From Pelagimonas sp050633425 (lineage in GTDB: Bacteria > Pseudomonadota > Alphaproteobacteria > Rhodobacterales > Rhodobacteraceae), in contig NZ_JBOEGM010000025.1 in assembly GCF_050633425.1 (NCBI RefSeq), positions 56,836 through 120,835 of the forward strand: 64,000 bases of DNA, in the 5' to 3' direction. This document shows positions 7,843-16,184 of the stretch, in pieces (positions within the stretch are counted from its first letter, which is position 1; every line of letters begins with the position of its first letter). The notes beneath the pieces were generated by a model that did no database searches, was not told where the DNA came from, and worked only from the letters and a program-made list of their open reading frames with translations. The translations under genes were made by a program, and so were the position numbers.

Positions 7843-9312
7843 TTAGAACGGCGATTCCACGTCGCCCATCCGCACGTAAACCGATTTCACTTGTGAATAA
7901 TGCTCTATCGCACCTTTGGCGTTTTCGCGCCCGACACCGGACATCTTTGATCCCCCAAACGGCAACTCAACCGGTGCGTCGTTATAGGAGTTGATGAAAC
8001 AACTCCCCGCCTCCAGCTCTCCAATCACGCGGTGACCGCGGGTCAAATCGCTGGTGAAGACACCGGCAGACAGGCCAAACTCCGTATCATTTGCGCGGGC
8101 AATGACCTCGGCTTCGTCGTCGAAATCCAGCACTGACATCACCGGGCCAAAAATCTCTTCGCGCGCGATCGTCATACCGTCTGACACATCCGCAAAAACG
8201 GTGGGCTGGATGTAAAACCCATCCCCCTCGATCTCAGAGCCACCACACACCAAACGCGCACCTTCCTCCCGACCTTTGTCGATGTAGGACATCACAATAT
8301 CGCGCTGCGCCTTGCTTACCATCGGGCCAAAATTCACGTCTTCATCCATCGGGTCGCCTATTTTGGCGGTCTCCAAACGCTCGGCCAGACGTTTCAAAAA
8401 CGCCTCCTTGATACCTTTTTGAACAAAGACGCGTGTGCCGTTTGAGCAAACCTGACCAGAAGAATAAAAATTCCCCAAGATCGCGCCGCCAACCGCGTTT
8501 TCCAGATCAGCGTCGTCAAAGATAATCAGAGGGCTTTTGCCGCCCAACTCCATGGTAACATGCTTCATCCCCTCGGCCGCCGCCGCATAGACTTTTCGCC
8601 CTGTTGGCACAGATCCAGTCAACGAAACCTTATCTACGCGCGGGTCATTCACCAACGCGCCGCCAACGGCCCCCATCCCCTGAACCACGTTATACAATCC
8701 CGCTGGCAATCCCGCTTCATGCAGGATTTCAGCCACCTTAAGCGCACAGAGCGGTGTGTTTTCGCTCGGCTTAAAGATCATCGCATTGCCACAGGCCAAT
8801 GCCGGCGCGCCTTTCCAGCAGGCGATTTGTGTCGGGTAATTCCAGGCACCAATGCCAACGCAAACGCCCAGCGCCTCGCGCACCGTATATCCCCAATCGC
8901 CGCCCAGATTGACATGTTCTCCGGTCAGGCTCCCCGCCAAACCACCGAAATACTCAAGCGCGTCCGCGCCCGATGTCGCATCAACATAAAGCGTTTCGGA
9001 CATTGGTTTGCCGGTGTCATGGGTTTCGAGCTCCGACAGCTCCCGATTGCGCTCGCGCATCAGATCAGCAGCGCGTCGCAACACGCGCCCACGCTCAGTG
9101 CCCGACTTGGCCGCCCATTCGCGTTGTGCCGCTTTGGCCGAGGCAATCGCCGCTTCAATAACGGCTGGCGTCGCGGCGTGAACCCGGGCGATCACCTTGC
9201 CAGTGGCGGGATAAACCACCTCAATCAGGTCGCCGTCCGTATCTTCCAGATAGGCCCCATTTACAAAATGGCTCGCCGTGGGCTGGGTATCATAGCTTTT
9301 GCTCGTGCTCAT
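7843..9312 (-). CDS. betB: Betaine aldehyde dehydrogenase
   Basis: This 489-residue NAD(P)-dependent aldehyde dehydrogenase has the expected catalytic residues: Asn158 (GAWNYP), general base Glu255 (MELGGKSP) and nucleophile Cys289 (GQVCSNGTRV). The GQVCSNGTRVFV context and the ETHDTGKP segment near residue 100 are typical of BetB. It oxidises betaine aldehyde to the osmoprotectant glycine betaine. The start overlaps the end of the glutathione S-transferase-like gene by four bases, so these two are translationally coupled. Together with betA and betC it makes a choline-sulfate to betaine route. Confidence 0.95.
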   Translation of the reverse strand: MSTSKSYDTQPTASHFVNGAYLEDTDGDLIEVVYPATGKVIARVHAATPAVIEAAIASAKAAQREWAAKSGTERGRVLRRAADLMRERNRELSELETHDTGKPMSETLYVDATSGADALEYFGGLAGSLTGEHVNLGGDWGYTVREALGVCVGIGAWNYPTQIACWKGAPALACGNAMIFKPSENTPLCALKVAEILHEAGLPAGLYNVVQGMGAVGGALVNDPRVDKVSLTGSVPTGRKVYAAAAEGMKHVTMELGGKSPLIIFDDADLENAVGGAILGNFYSSGQVCSNGTRVFVQKGIKEAFLKRLAERLETAKIGDPMDEDVNFGPMVSKAQRDIVMSYIDKGREEGARLVCGGSEIEGDGFYIQPTVFADVSDGMTIAREEIFGPVMSVLDFDDEAEVIARANDTEFGLSAGVFTSDLTRGHRVIGELEAGSCFINSYNDAPVELPFGGSKMSGVGRENAKGAIEHYSQVKSVYVRMGDVESPF

Positions 9313-9950
9313 AGTGTGTCTCGCAAACTCTCATAAGAAAGCATCACCGTCTCCTGATAGGCAGGTCTTTGGGTCAGCCGGTCATAATAGTCGCGCAAGG
9401 CCGGAAAGTCGGCCCGCGTGATGTCGATGTCAAAATAGCGAAACAGCACATGACCCAAGTGGATATCCCCCGGTGTCATAACCGGCCCCGCCAGCCAATC
9501 AGTGGCATTTAACCTGTTTTCCGCCACAGCCAGCGCTGTCTCAAACTGTGCGACGGCGTGCTGTATGGCGCGGTGATCGCGATGTGCCAGCGGCGTGCGC
9601 ACCACCCGCCAAAAGATCGGGCCGGTAAAGCGATTGGCCAGCATTTGCTTGGCCCATTCCGCCCATTGATCGACCTCGGCCAATTCAGCGGCAGCCTTGG
9701 GCCAGAACGTGGCAGATCCATAAACCCGCGCCAAATGCCGGATAATGGCCGCGCTTTCGAAAAGCGTCACATCACCGTCCTGCAAGACAGGGATCAACCC
9801 ATTGGGGTTCATCGCCAGAAAGTCGGGCGTGTCTAACCCGCCAAACCCCTCGCCCACATTGCGGCGATCCACCTCAAGCCCGAGCTCAGCCGCACACCAC
9901 ATAACGGCCTGAACATTAGATGAGGTCGCACGCCCCCAAACGGTCATCAT
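9309..9950 (-). CDS. Glutathione S-transferase family protein inside the bet operon
   Basis: This 213-residue protein has a thioredoxin-like N-terminal domain (residues 1 to about 80). It includes WGRATSSNVQAVMW at the glutathione site, NPNGLIPVLQDGD with the cis-proline, and the ESAAIIRHLA segment typical of GSTs. An all-helical C-terminal domain follows. The N-terminal active residue would be one of the serines in ATSSNV. It overlaps betB by four bases, so it is made with the betaine genes. A link to aldehyde or formaldehyde detoxification during choline breakdown is possible but is inference. A second ATG three bases later could also serve as start. Confidence 0.88.
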   Translation of the reverse strand: MMTVWGRATSSNVQAVMWCAAELGLEVDRRNVGEGFGGLDTPDFLAMNPNGLIPVLQDGDVTLFESAAIIRHLARVYGSATFWPKAAAELAEVDQWAEWAKQMLANRFTGPIFWRVVRTPLAHRDHRAIQHAVAQFETALAVAENRLNATDWLAGPVMTPGDIHLGHVLFRYFDIDITRADFPALRDYYDRLTQRPAYQETVMLSYESLRDTL

Positions 9951-9977
9951 GACGCCACCACATCCCGATGAACCTGA

Positions 9978-10026
9978 ACCGCTTTGATGCGACGGGGTGG
10001 GTGGGTGGGCGGCGTATCAAAGCGGT
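9978..10026. repeat. Palindrome with G-quadruplex-type loop, betC-GST gap
   Basis: A 14-base inverted repeat (ACCGCTTTGATGCG at 9978-9991 pairing with 10013-10026, one G-T pair) encloses a 21-base loop. The loop holds GGGGTGGGTGGGTGGG at 9994-10009. It begins with the same AC and has the same G-tract pattern as the loop at 7772-7793, while the two stems share no sequence. It fills most of the 94-base gap between betC and the GST gene. Confidence 0.83.
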
Positions 10027-10044
10027 GGCACAACATCGCCATGG

Positions 10045-11550
10045 TCACTCCCCCCTCGGAAAGCGTTGGTTTTCCTCAAGGTCATTCAAATCCATATGGT
10101 TGCGCATATAGCGCTCCGAAGCTTTTTGCAGCGGTTGGTAATCCCACGGATAATACCCGCCCTGCCGCAACGCCTCATACACCACCAAACGCCGCGCCTG
10201 CGAGTGGCGCACCTCGGTGTCAAACCGTGAAAGGTCCCAGCGTGTCTCGGCCTTGGCCCGCATCGCCTCGACAGTGCCCGCATGAGCCGGGTTGTCAGCC
10301 AGATTGGTCAATTCATGCGGGTCGGCATCCAGATCAAACAACTGCTCTGGATCCAGCGAACAAGCGATGTATTTCCACTTCCCATAGCGCAGACACACCA
10401 AGGGCGCATAGGATGCTTCCGCCGCATATTCCATCGCAACCGGTTCTGTGCGCTCGGCCCCGTTCATCACCGGAACAAGACTTTCGCCACTGGTCCAAGG
10501 TGCCACCTCGCCCATATCAACCCCTGCCAAATCGGCCAGAGTTGGACATAAATCAATCGTTGAAACCGGCGCAGCGATGCGTTGCCCCTGCCCATCTGGC
10601 AGCGCAATCATCATCGGCACCCGTGACGATCCCTCAAAAAAGGACATCTTGTACCAGAGCCCGCGCTCCCCCAGCATATCCCCGTGATCGGACACAAAGA
10701 CCACCACCGCCTCTTGCCGCGTCTCTTCCAGCACCGCCAAGAGCTCACCGACCTTATCATCAAGATACGAGATATTGGCGAAATAGGCTTGCCGCGCCCT
10801 GCGCACATTTTGCGGCGTTACGTCAAAGGACCGCCAGTCATTGGCATCAAAAATGCGCTTGGAATGCGGATCGTGATTGTCATAGCCCATCGACGCAACA
10901 CTTGGGTCCAGATGGTCGCAATCCTCATACAAATCCCAGTATTTCTTGCGCGCCACGTAAGGATCATGCGGATGGGTAAAACTCGCGGTAACGCACCAAG
11001 GCCGATCTTCCTTGGCCCGCGCCAAATCATAGATCTTCATCTTGGCGAAATGCGCGACTTCGTCGTCATACTCCATCTGATTGCTGATCTCTGCCACACC
11101 GGCCCCCGTGACCGAGCCCATGTTGTGATACCACCAATCAATCCGCTCGCCCGGTTTGCGGTAATCTGGGGTCCAGCCGAAATCGGCAGGATAGATATCC
11201 GTGGTCAGTCGGTCCTCAAACCCATGCAATTGATCAGGGCCCACAAAATGCATTTTGCCGGACAAGCAGGTGTAATACCCGGCACGACGCAAGTGATGGG
11301 CATAGGTGGGAATGTCGCTCGCGAATTCGGCGGCATTGTCATAAACCCGCGTCTGGCTCGGCAATTGCCCGGACATAAAGCTCGCACGACCCGGCGCACA
11401 TAATGGGCTGGCCGTGTAACTGTTCACAAAACGCGACGACCGCGCGGCCAAGGCTTTGAGATGTGGTGTATGCAACCAATCCGCCGGACCATCGGGAAAC
11501 AAAGTTCCGTTTAACTGATCCACCATGATTATCAGGATGTTGGGGCTCAT
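10045..11550 (-). CDS. betC: Choline-sulfatase
   Basis: This 501-residue type I sulfatase has the C-x-P-x-R signature CAPGR at residues 51-55. Cys51 would be converted to formylglycine, the catalytic residue. The metal-binding start NILIIMVDQLNG and the SDHGDMLGERGLWYKMSF block are typical of choline sulfatases, and the C-terminal YPWDYQP segment fits the BetC tail. It has no signal peptide and so acts in the cytoplasm, releasing choline and sulfate from choline-O-sulfate. Its ATG overlaps the stop of betI by four bases. Its presence fits a marine or plant-linked lifestyle in which choline-O-sulfate is available. Confidence 0.95.
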   Translation of the reverse strand: MSPNILIIMVDQLNGTLFPDGPADWLHTPHLKALAARSSRFVNSYTASPLCAPGRASFMSGQLPSQTRVYDNAAEFASDIPTYAHHLRRAGYYTCLSGKMHFVGPDQLHGFEDRLTTDIYPADFGWTPDYRKPGERIDWWYHNMGSVTGAGVAEISNQMEYDDEVAHFAKMKIYDLARAKEDRPWCVTASFTHPHDPYVARKKYWDLYEDCDHLDPSVASMGYDNHDPHSKRIFDANDWRSFDVTPQNVRRARQAYFANISYLDDKVGELLAVLEETRQEAVVVFVSDHGDMLGERGLWYKMSFFEGSSRVPMMIALPDGQGQRIAAPVSTIDLCPTLADLAGVDMGEVAPWTSGESLVPVMNGAERTEPVAMEYAAEASYAPLVCLRYGKWKYIACSLDPEQLFDLDADPHELTNLADNPAHAGTVEAMRAKAETRWDLSRFDTEVRHSQARRLVVYEALRQGGYYPWDYQPLQKASERYMRNHMDLNDLEENQRFPRGE

Positions 11551-12119
11551 ATCAGCTTGTCCTGCATCAAGGCCTTGGCAACCGTTTTCACCTGTTCTGA
11601 CGCGCCTGTTATGTCGCCGCCATCAAGCGCTGCGCGCAAATAGACACCATCGATTTGCGCCGCAATGATGTGCGCGACCGTCTCGGGGTCGGCGCAACGT
11701 CCCCGCAATGCATGCACCAAATTGCTATGCAAACGGCGCTGATAGACCCTCAATAGGCGCGCCGCCTCAGTATCGCGCTGCGCAAAGCTGTAGAAATTGA
11801 GCCATGCCGAAATCGCCGCGGGATCAAAACAGTTGGGATCAAAGCTCCCCTCAATGATCGCTTCAAGCCGCCGTCCCGGTGTCGCACGGCCCAGCGCAAG
11901 ACGCACATCACGGGAATATTCGGTCAGAATATGGCGCATCGCCGCCAGAAAAATCTGGGCTTTGCCGCCAAAGTAATGATGGGCCAACGCGCTCGACATT
12001 CCGGCACGTTTGGCGATTTGTCCGACGGTCACCTCTAGCGATCCAGCGGCCCCGATCTCTTCGACCGTGGCAGCCACCAGCGCGGCGCGTCGTTTTGGTT
12101 CTTGTCCAATCTTAGGCAT
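11547..12119 (-). CDS. betI: TetR-family regulator BetI
   Basis: The protein has 190 residues. An N-terminal helix-turn-helix (VGQIAKRAGMSSALAHHYFGGK, about residues 30-51) begins after the MPKIGQEPKRR start typical of BetI, and a ligand-binding helical domain follows. BetI represses bet genes and is released by choline in related bacteria. The frame is open up to 12155, but I placed the start at 12119. The homology begins there, and the longer version would run through a perfect operator-like palindrome (12139-12156). It overlaps betC by four bases and heads the operon, so it is probably autoregulated. Confidence 0.9.
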   Translation of the reverse strand: MPKIGQEPKRRAALVAATVEEIGAAGSLEVTVGQIAKRAGMSSALAHHYFGGKAQIFLAAMRHILTEYSRDVRLALGRATPGRRLEAIIEGSFDPNCFDPAAISAWLNFYSFAQRDTEAARLLRVYQRRLHSNLVHALRGRCADPETVAHIIAAQIDGVYLRAALDGGDITGASEQVKTVAKALMQDKLI

Positions 12120-12138
12120 ACAAGAATTGCTGCCGGTT

Positions 12139-12156
12139 ATTGACTGACAAGTCAAT
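12139..12156. promoter_or_regulatory. Probable BetI operator
   Basis: A perfect 7-base inverted repeat, ATTGACT (12139-12145) and AGTCAAT (12150-12156), is separated by GACA. It lies 20 bases before the betI start. Its size and symmetry suit a TetR-family dimer, and BetI boxes elsewhere also carry TTGA/TCAA arms. Binding is inferred from position and symmetry. Confidence 0.7.
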
Positions 12157-12403
12157 CAAAATCCATCTACAGCAATATGGCGGGAAACCCCGGCCATGCC
12201 CCCCGCTTGGAAGGGGTCGCATTTAGGTCAATAAAGGTCGCTTCCTAGACGCATTCCCAAAAATCCAGGTGCTCCCTCAGATGCGCAGTCAACACTATGA
12301 CGTGGCACCCTTCGACTTGGCCCACCGGGCCAGAATCATCTTAAACACTTCAGTGCAGCAATACCCAGGCCAAAACCGGCCCAGCGATACCATCACAAAG
12401 CCA

Positions 12404-12601
12404 TCACATTTCAAATGTGCCCAGCACTTTGTTTTGTGGAAGGCGAGCAACTTCGACGCCATCATGGGTGCGACGCAGGTTATAACCATAGCCACGCATC
12501 CGGAAACGCCATTCGGCTTCTGACAACACTTTGGCCCGTTCTTTGAGCAAGAAGGCCTCGATCTCATGCATATTCTCAGTCAATTTATTCTCCGCAAACA
12601 T
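12404..12601 (-). CDS. Small hypothetical protein
   Basis: This is a 65-residue, charged, helical protein: MFAENKLTEN, then HEIEAFLLKERAKVLSEAEW, RFRMRGYGYNLRRT, and a C-terminal part ending in LPQNKVLGTFEM. I do not recognise a named family, though the RMRGYGYNLRRT core looks like a conserved short protein rather than a chance frame. The frame is open to an ATG at 12613. I chose the ATG at 12601 because a GGAGAGAG site lies directly before it. It stands alone between betI and the EamA transporter. The gap 12157-12403 contains no other gene that I can see. Confidence 0.6.
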   Translation of the reverse strand: MFAENKLTENMHEIEAFLLKERAKVLSEAEWRFRMRGYGYNLRRTHDGVEVARLPQNKVLGTFEM

Positions 12602-12715
12602 CTCTCTCTCCATCGTTCACGTTAACTTCCGATGGTTGACAAATTCCTTAGAGACTTGGGCACAAGTGCGGCCAATACATGGATTTTTAACGAAATGGAG
12701 ACAATCGCCGCGCTG

Positions 12716-13609
12716 CTAATGTTTCGTTTCCACCACACCGGGCGTGATACGCCGGTTCAAGACAGCTTCACGCCAAGTGATAAAGACCACCGCGCTCATA
12801 ATCAAACCGCCGCCCGAGATGACCCATGGGTCAATTCCTTCATCAAACAACAGCGCACCGATCGAGACAGACCAGACCAATTGCAGAAAAGTCACCGGCT
12901 GTGTCACGGTCAAAGGTGCGGCTTTGAACGCCAGTGTCATCGCGTAATGCCCGCCCGTAGCAAAGCACGCCACCAGGAATAAAATCCCTACGTCCCAAAG
13001 GCTCGGCCACACCCAAACCGGGATCGCCATCGGTGCAAGACCAATGGTAACAGACACAGACATTGTCGCGACGACCATCGCCGGGCTGACCTCGGCTGAC
13101 AGGATTTTCGCAATCAAATAGGACGCGGCAAAACAACTTGCGGTGATCAGCATGGCAAAGTGCCCCGGATCAAGTTCGCGAAATCCCGGTCGCAATATGA
13201 TCAGAGCGCCAATCATCGCCACGATGATCGCCAAAATCCGCCGCATCGCCAGCTTTTCCCCCAAGAGCAAAACCGCCAACAGGGTCACAAAGATCGGGTT
13301 GAGGTAGTTCATCGACGTCACTTCCGCCAACGGGATTCGCGTCATGGCAAAAAACCAAAACGCCACGCCCAGCGACTGAAACACACCGCGCACGGCAAAC
13401 AGTTTCCATTGCCGCGATGTTGGTCGAAAGTCTCTCAGCTCACGCCACAGCGGGATCAAAAACACCAACCCCAACACATACCGCAAAAACGCGGCTTCGG
13501 GCGCGGGCACCCGCCCATGCAGGGTTTTGACCAAGGCAGTCACGGCGACAAAGCAAAGCCCTGTCACAACCATCCAAAAGATACCGACACTCGGGCGAGA
13601 TTGATCCAT
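12716..13609 (-). CDS. EamA/DMT-family inner-membrane exporter
   Basis: This 297-residue protein has ten predicted hydrophobic segments arranged as two EamA repeats (about residues 10-140 and 150-280). The first repeat includes the conserved FLRY and PLAEVTSMNYLNPIFVTLLA segments and the second the corresponding APLTVTQPVTFLQLVWS. Members of this superfamily export or take up metabolites such as amino acids, S-adenosylmethionine or drugs. The substrate cannot be read from the sequence. It is a single gene 91 bases before argO, in the same direction. Confidence 0.88.
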   Translation of the reverse strand: MDQSRPSVGIFWMVVTGLCFVAVTALVKTLHGRVPAPEAAFLRYVLGLVFLIPLWRELRDFRPTSRQWKLFAVRGVFQSLGVAFWFFAMTRIPLAEVTSMNYLNPIFVTLLAVLLLGEKLAMRRILAIIVAMIGALIILRPGFRELDPGHFAMLITASCFAASYLIAKILSAEVSPAMVVATMSVSVTIGLAPMAIPVWVWPSLWDVGILFLVACFATGGHYAMTLAFKAAPLTVTQPVTFLQLVWSVSIGALLFDEGIDPWVISGGGLIMSAVVFITWREAVLNRRITPGVVETKH

Positions 13610-13700
13610 GCGAAATACTTAACCCATTCACAATCAGGCACAAGGCTCGCCTGTCGTGCCGCCTCAAAAACCTTGGGTTCCCCCCTAAGGCCAAAGCGCC

Positions 13701-14294
13701 CTACCCGGCCAAAAGACCCACAGCGATCAAAAGCATGGTCACCCCCACCCCCAAATCCAAAACCCGCCATGCGCTTGGTTTTGCAAAGACCGGAGCCAAA
13801 AGGCGTGCGCCATAGCCCAAGCTAAAGAAGAACACGAAACTGGCGGATGCTGCGCCAAGTCCAAATCCCAACCGGTCCTCATATTGCGCAGAAACCGACC
13901 CCAACAAAACAACCGTATCCAAATAGACATGTGGGTTAAGCCATGTCAGGGCCAAACAAGTCAGAACAGCGAGACGCAGGCTACCGGCTTTTTCGCCCGC
14001 TTGCATCACATGTCCCCCCTTCCACGCCCCCCACAGGGTTCGAAGCCCGTACCACATCAGAAACGCAGCCCCAAACACCCGCATGCCCCATTCCAGACCC
14101 GGCACAGCTTGGGCCAAAGCCCCAAAACCGGCCACACCGGCTGCAATCAGGACCGCATCAGAGATCCCGCATACCAGAACCACCGCCAACACATGCTGGC
14201 GCATCAAGCCTTGGCGCAGCACAAACGCATTTTGCGCGCCAATCGCCAATATCAAGGTAAAGCCAAGCGCAAATCCGGCAAAATAGGTGGTCAT
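13701..14294 (-). CDS. argO: LysE/ArgO-family amino acid exporter
   Basis: This 197-residue protein has about six membrane segments. The LysE/ArgO hallmarks are IGAQNAFVLRQGL near the start and LTWLNPHVYLDTVVLLG near residue 110. It exports basic amino acids such as arginine or lysine across the inner membrane. The frame continues upstream, but the ATG at 14292-14294 has a good AGGAGA site and starts the homologous MTTYFAGFALGF segment. The gene diverges from an ArgP-type LysR regulator across an 87-base spacer, the classic argP-argO arrangement. This supports regulation of the exporter by intracellular lysine or arginine. Confidence 0.92.
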   Translation of the reverse strand: MTTYFAGFALGFTLILAIGAQNAFVLRQGLMRQHVLAVVLVCGISDAVLIAAGVAGFGALAQAVPGLEWGMRVFGAAFLMWYGLRTLWGAWKGGHVMQAGEKAGSLRLAVLTCLALTWLNPHVYLDTVVLLGSVSAQYEDRLGFGLGAASASFVFFFSLGYGARLLAPVFAKPSAWRVLDLGVGVTMLLIAVGLLAG

Positions 14295-14381
14295 CTTCGT
14301 CTCCTGTCGTCCCGAGGCTTGACTACGCCAGGGCCAACCTGCAATCAAATTAAAGATACTACACTCAAGTTAGGCTTTCTA

Positions 14382-15263
14382 ATGCACTTTGACCCTCATC
14401 ATCTCGCGGCGTTATCCGCGGTTTTGCGACACGGCAGTTTTGACGCCGCGGCCAACGCGCTGCATGTGACCCCCTCGGCTATTTCGCAACGGATCAAAGC
14501 GTTAGAGGAACGCGTTGGCACCACGCTGGTCAACCGCACCAGCCCCTGTACGGCCACGCCACACGGGCTGCGCATCGCCAAACATGCGGAAGATATTGGC
14601 CTGTTGGAAAACGCGTTGACCCGCGATCTGCAATTGGATGGCGATGGCAGCCAGCGGCATCAGCGTATCGCAATCAACGCAGACAGTCTCGCGACTTGGT
14701 TTGTGCCTGCTATGGCACAGGTGCCTGACATCTTATTTGATCTGGAAATCGACGATCAGGATTACAGTGCAGATTGGCTCAAACGCGGCGCAGTTAGTGC
14801 CGCCATTACGACGGTTCCAAACATTCCCGGCTGTGATGCCTATGCGCTTGGCGCGCTGAGGTATGTTGCAACGGCATCACCCGACTTTCATCAAAGATGG
14901 TTTAGCTCTGGGGTCACCCCCGCCACATTGGCCAAGGCACCCAATCTGGTGTTCGATGCCAAAGACGGGTTGCAGCGTGATTGGATCACCGCCCAAGGGG
15001 CCCCGCGCGCCGCGCCGCCCTGCCATTACCTGCCCTCAACCCAAGCCTTTGTCGACGCTGCCATCGCCGGGATCGGGTGGGGCATGAACCCCGAACTCTT
15101 GGTCAAAACCGCCTTGCAGACCGGAACCTTGGTGCCAATCAATGGCGACGCAACCTGGGATGTTCCGCTCGTTTGGCAGGTCAGTCGCGTTTTGGCCCCG
15201 GCCCTCACACCGGTCACCCAAGCCGTGTTGCAAACCGCCCAGACTGTTCTGGTTCAACCCTGA
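14382..15263 (+). CDS. argP: LysR-family regulator ArgP
   Basis: This 293-residue protein has an N-terminal winged helix-turn-helix (LAALSAVLRHGSFDAAANAL, then VTPSAISQRIKALEERVG). The PCTATPHG stretch after the wing is typical of ArgP/IciA, which activates argO in response to basic amino acids. The C-terminal two-lobed periplasmic-binding-like domain fills the rest. I placed the start at the ATG at 14382 because the homologous MHFDPHHLAALSAVL begins there; the longer upstream frame overlaps argO antisense. The 3' end overlaps the convergent membrane-protein gene by ten bases. Confidence 0.92.
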   Translation: MHFDPHHLAALSAVLRHGSFDAAANALHVTPSAISQRIKALEERVGTTLVNRTSPCTATPHGLRIAKHAEDIGLLENALTRDLQLDGDGSQRHQRIAINADSLATWFVPAMAQVPDILFDLEIDDQDYSADWLKRGAVSAAITTVPNIPGCDAYALGALRYVATASPDFHQRWFSSGVTPATLAKAPNLVFDAKDGLQRDWITAQGAPRAAPPCHYLPSTQAFVDAAIAGIGWGMNPELLVKTALQTGTLVPINGDATWDVPLVWQVSRVLAPALTPVTQAVLQTAQTVLVQP

Positions 15264-16078
15264 TCGGATTTTCCGGTCCCAAACAGGTAATCCACCATCA
15301 GGCCCATGCGAAACGGCAGGCTTTCTTTGCGATCGGCCAATTGGCGCACCGTCATCCGCCTGCGCCGAATAACCGCCCGCGCCACGCGGTAATCAAAGGC
15401 GCGTTTGCGTTTCAGCACCCGTTCAGGCAACAGCTTTTGAAGGCCCTTCCACAGCAACCCCAATTGCAAAAACGCCACGGCTTTGAACACCATCTTTTGC
15501 AAACTCACCCAGGCCATCCGCCCAAAGGCCGCCGCCCCGGCGACAATCCAAAGCGGCAATTGCACCGAGAACAAAATCAGCCACAGCCCCACCGTACTGA
15601 CCGAAAGCGCCAGCGCCGCAAAAATCAGGATCAAACCGGATATCAGCTTTTCGATCCCAGACAGGCTTTGATACCACGCTATCATCCGGGCATATCGCTC
15701 TTGGACAGCTTCAATATAGCCGCTGAACAGCCCAGCCAGCCGCCGCAACACGGCCTTGCCCAACACCATCGGCATCAGGGTCGACATGATCCATTTCTTG
15801 ATCAGCTCAATTTTGAAAAACGCCGCCGAGTGGGTTTTCAACCAAAGGACAAACACCGGCAACTTGAGTCCCATCGCCGATTTGAAGATGATTTTCAACT
15901 GAACCGCGATCAAACCGACCGCGATTAAAACTTCGTTGCCAAAATAAAAGGTCGCTGCAACGGATAAGGCAACGACAAGGGTCAGCAAAACGATGGCGCG
16001 AAACAGCATGCCTTGTGAATAGGCCAGCCACCCCAAAGGGGCAAGCCATCGAGACCCGGCCCGTGGCACATCTGCCAT
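15254..16078 (-). CDS. Membrane protein of unknown function
   Basis: This 274-residue protein has two hydrophobic hairpins: one near residues 25-65 (AIVLLTLVVALSVAATFYF and the next segment) and one near 140-180 (LISGLILIFAALALSVSTVG and a following helix). In between is an amphipathic region with FFKIELIKKWIMSTLMP. The C-terminus is strongly basic (KRKRAFDYRVARAVIRRRR). I do not recognise the family. The start is uncertain: TTG at 16096, ATG at 16093 or ATG at 16078. I chose 16078 because AGG lies just upstream. The 3' end overlaps argP by ten bases on the opposite strand, so the two transcripts are antisense at their ends. Confidence 0.72.
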   Translation of the reverse strand: MADVPRAGSRWLAPLGWLAYSQGMLFRAIVLLTLVVALSVAATFYFGNEVLIAVGLIAVQLKIIFKSAMGLKLPVFVLWLKTHSAAFFKIELIKKWIMSTLMPMVLGKAVLRRLAGLFSGYIEAVQERYARMIAWYQSLSGIEKLISGLILIFAALALSVSTVGLWLILFSVQLPLWIVAGAAAFGRMAWVSLQKMVFKAVAFLQLGLLWKGLQKLLPERVLKRKRAFDYRVARAVIRRRRMTVRQLADRKESLPFRMGLMVDYLFGTGKSDQG

Positions 16079-16184
16079 CGACCTGACCCACATCAACGAC
16101 AGATCACGCCCAACGGCTTAATATCGCTTGCGTCGGGGCATCGCGCCCTGATGCCCCGGCGGTAACAGCAAAGGGGAATGACCC

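Noticed and set aside
9309..9312. Four-base overlap of GST and betB as a possible frameshift error
   Set aside because: Both genes are complete and the ATGA-type overlap is the normal coupling seen elsewhere in the window (betI/betC, sigma/anti-sigma).
13884..14381. Upstream extension of the argP frame
   Set aside because: It is antisense to argO and shows proline-rich shadow translation; the HTH begins right after the ATG at 14382.
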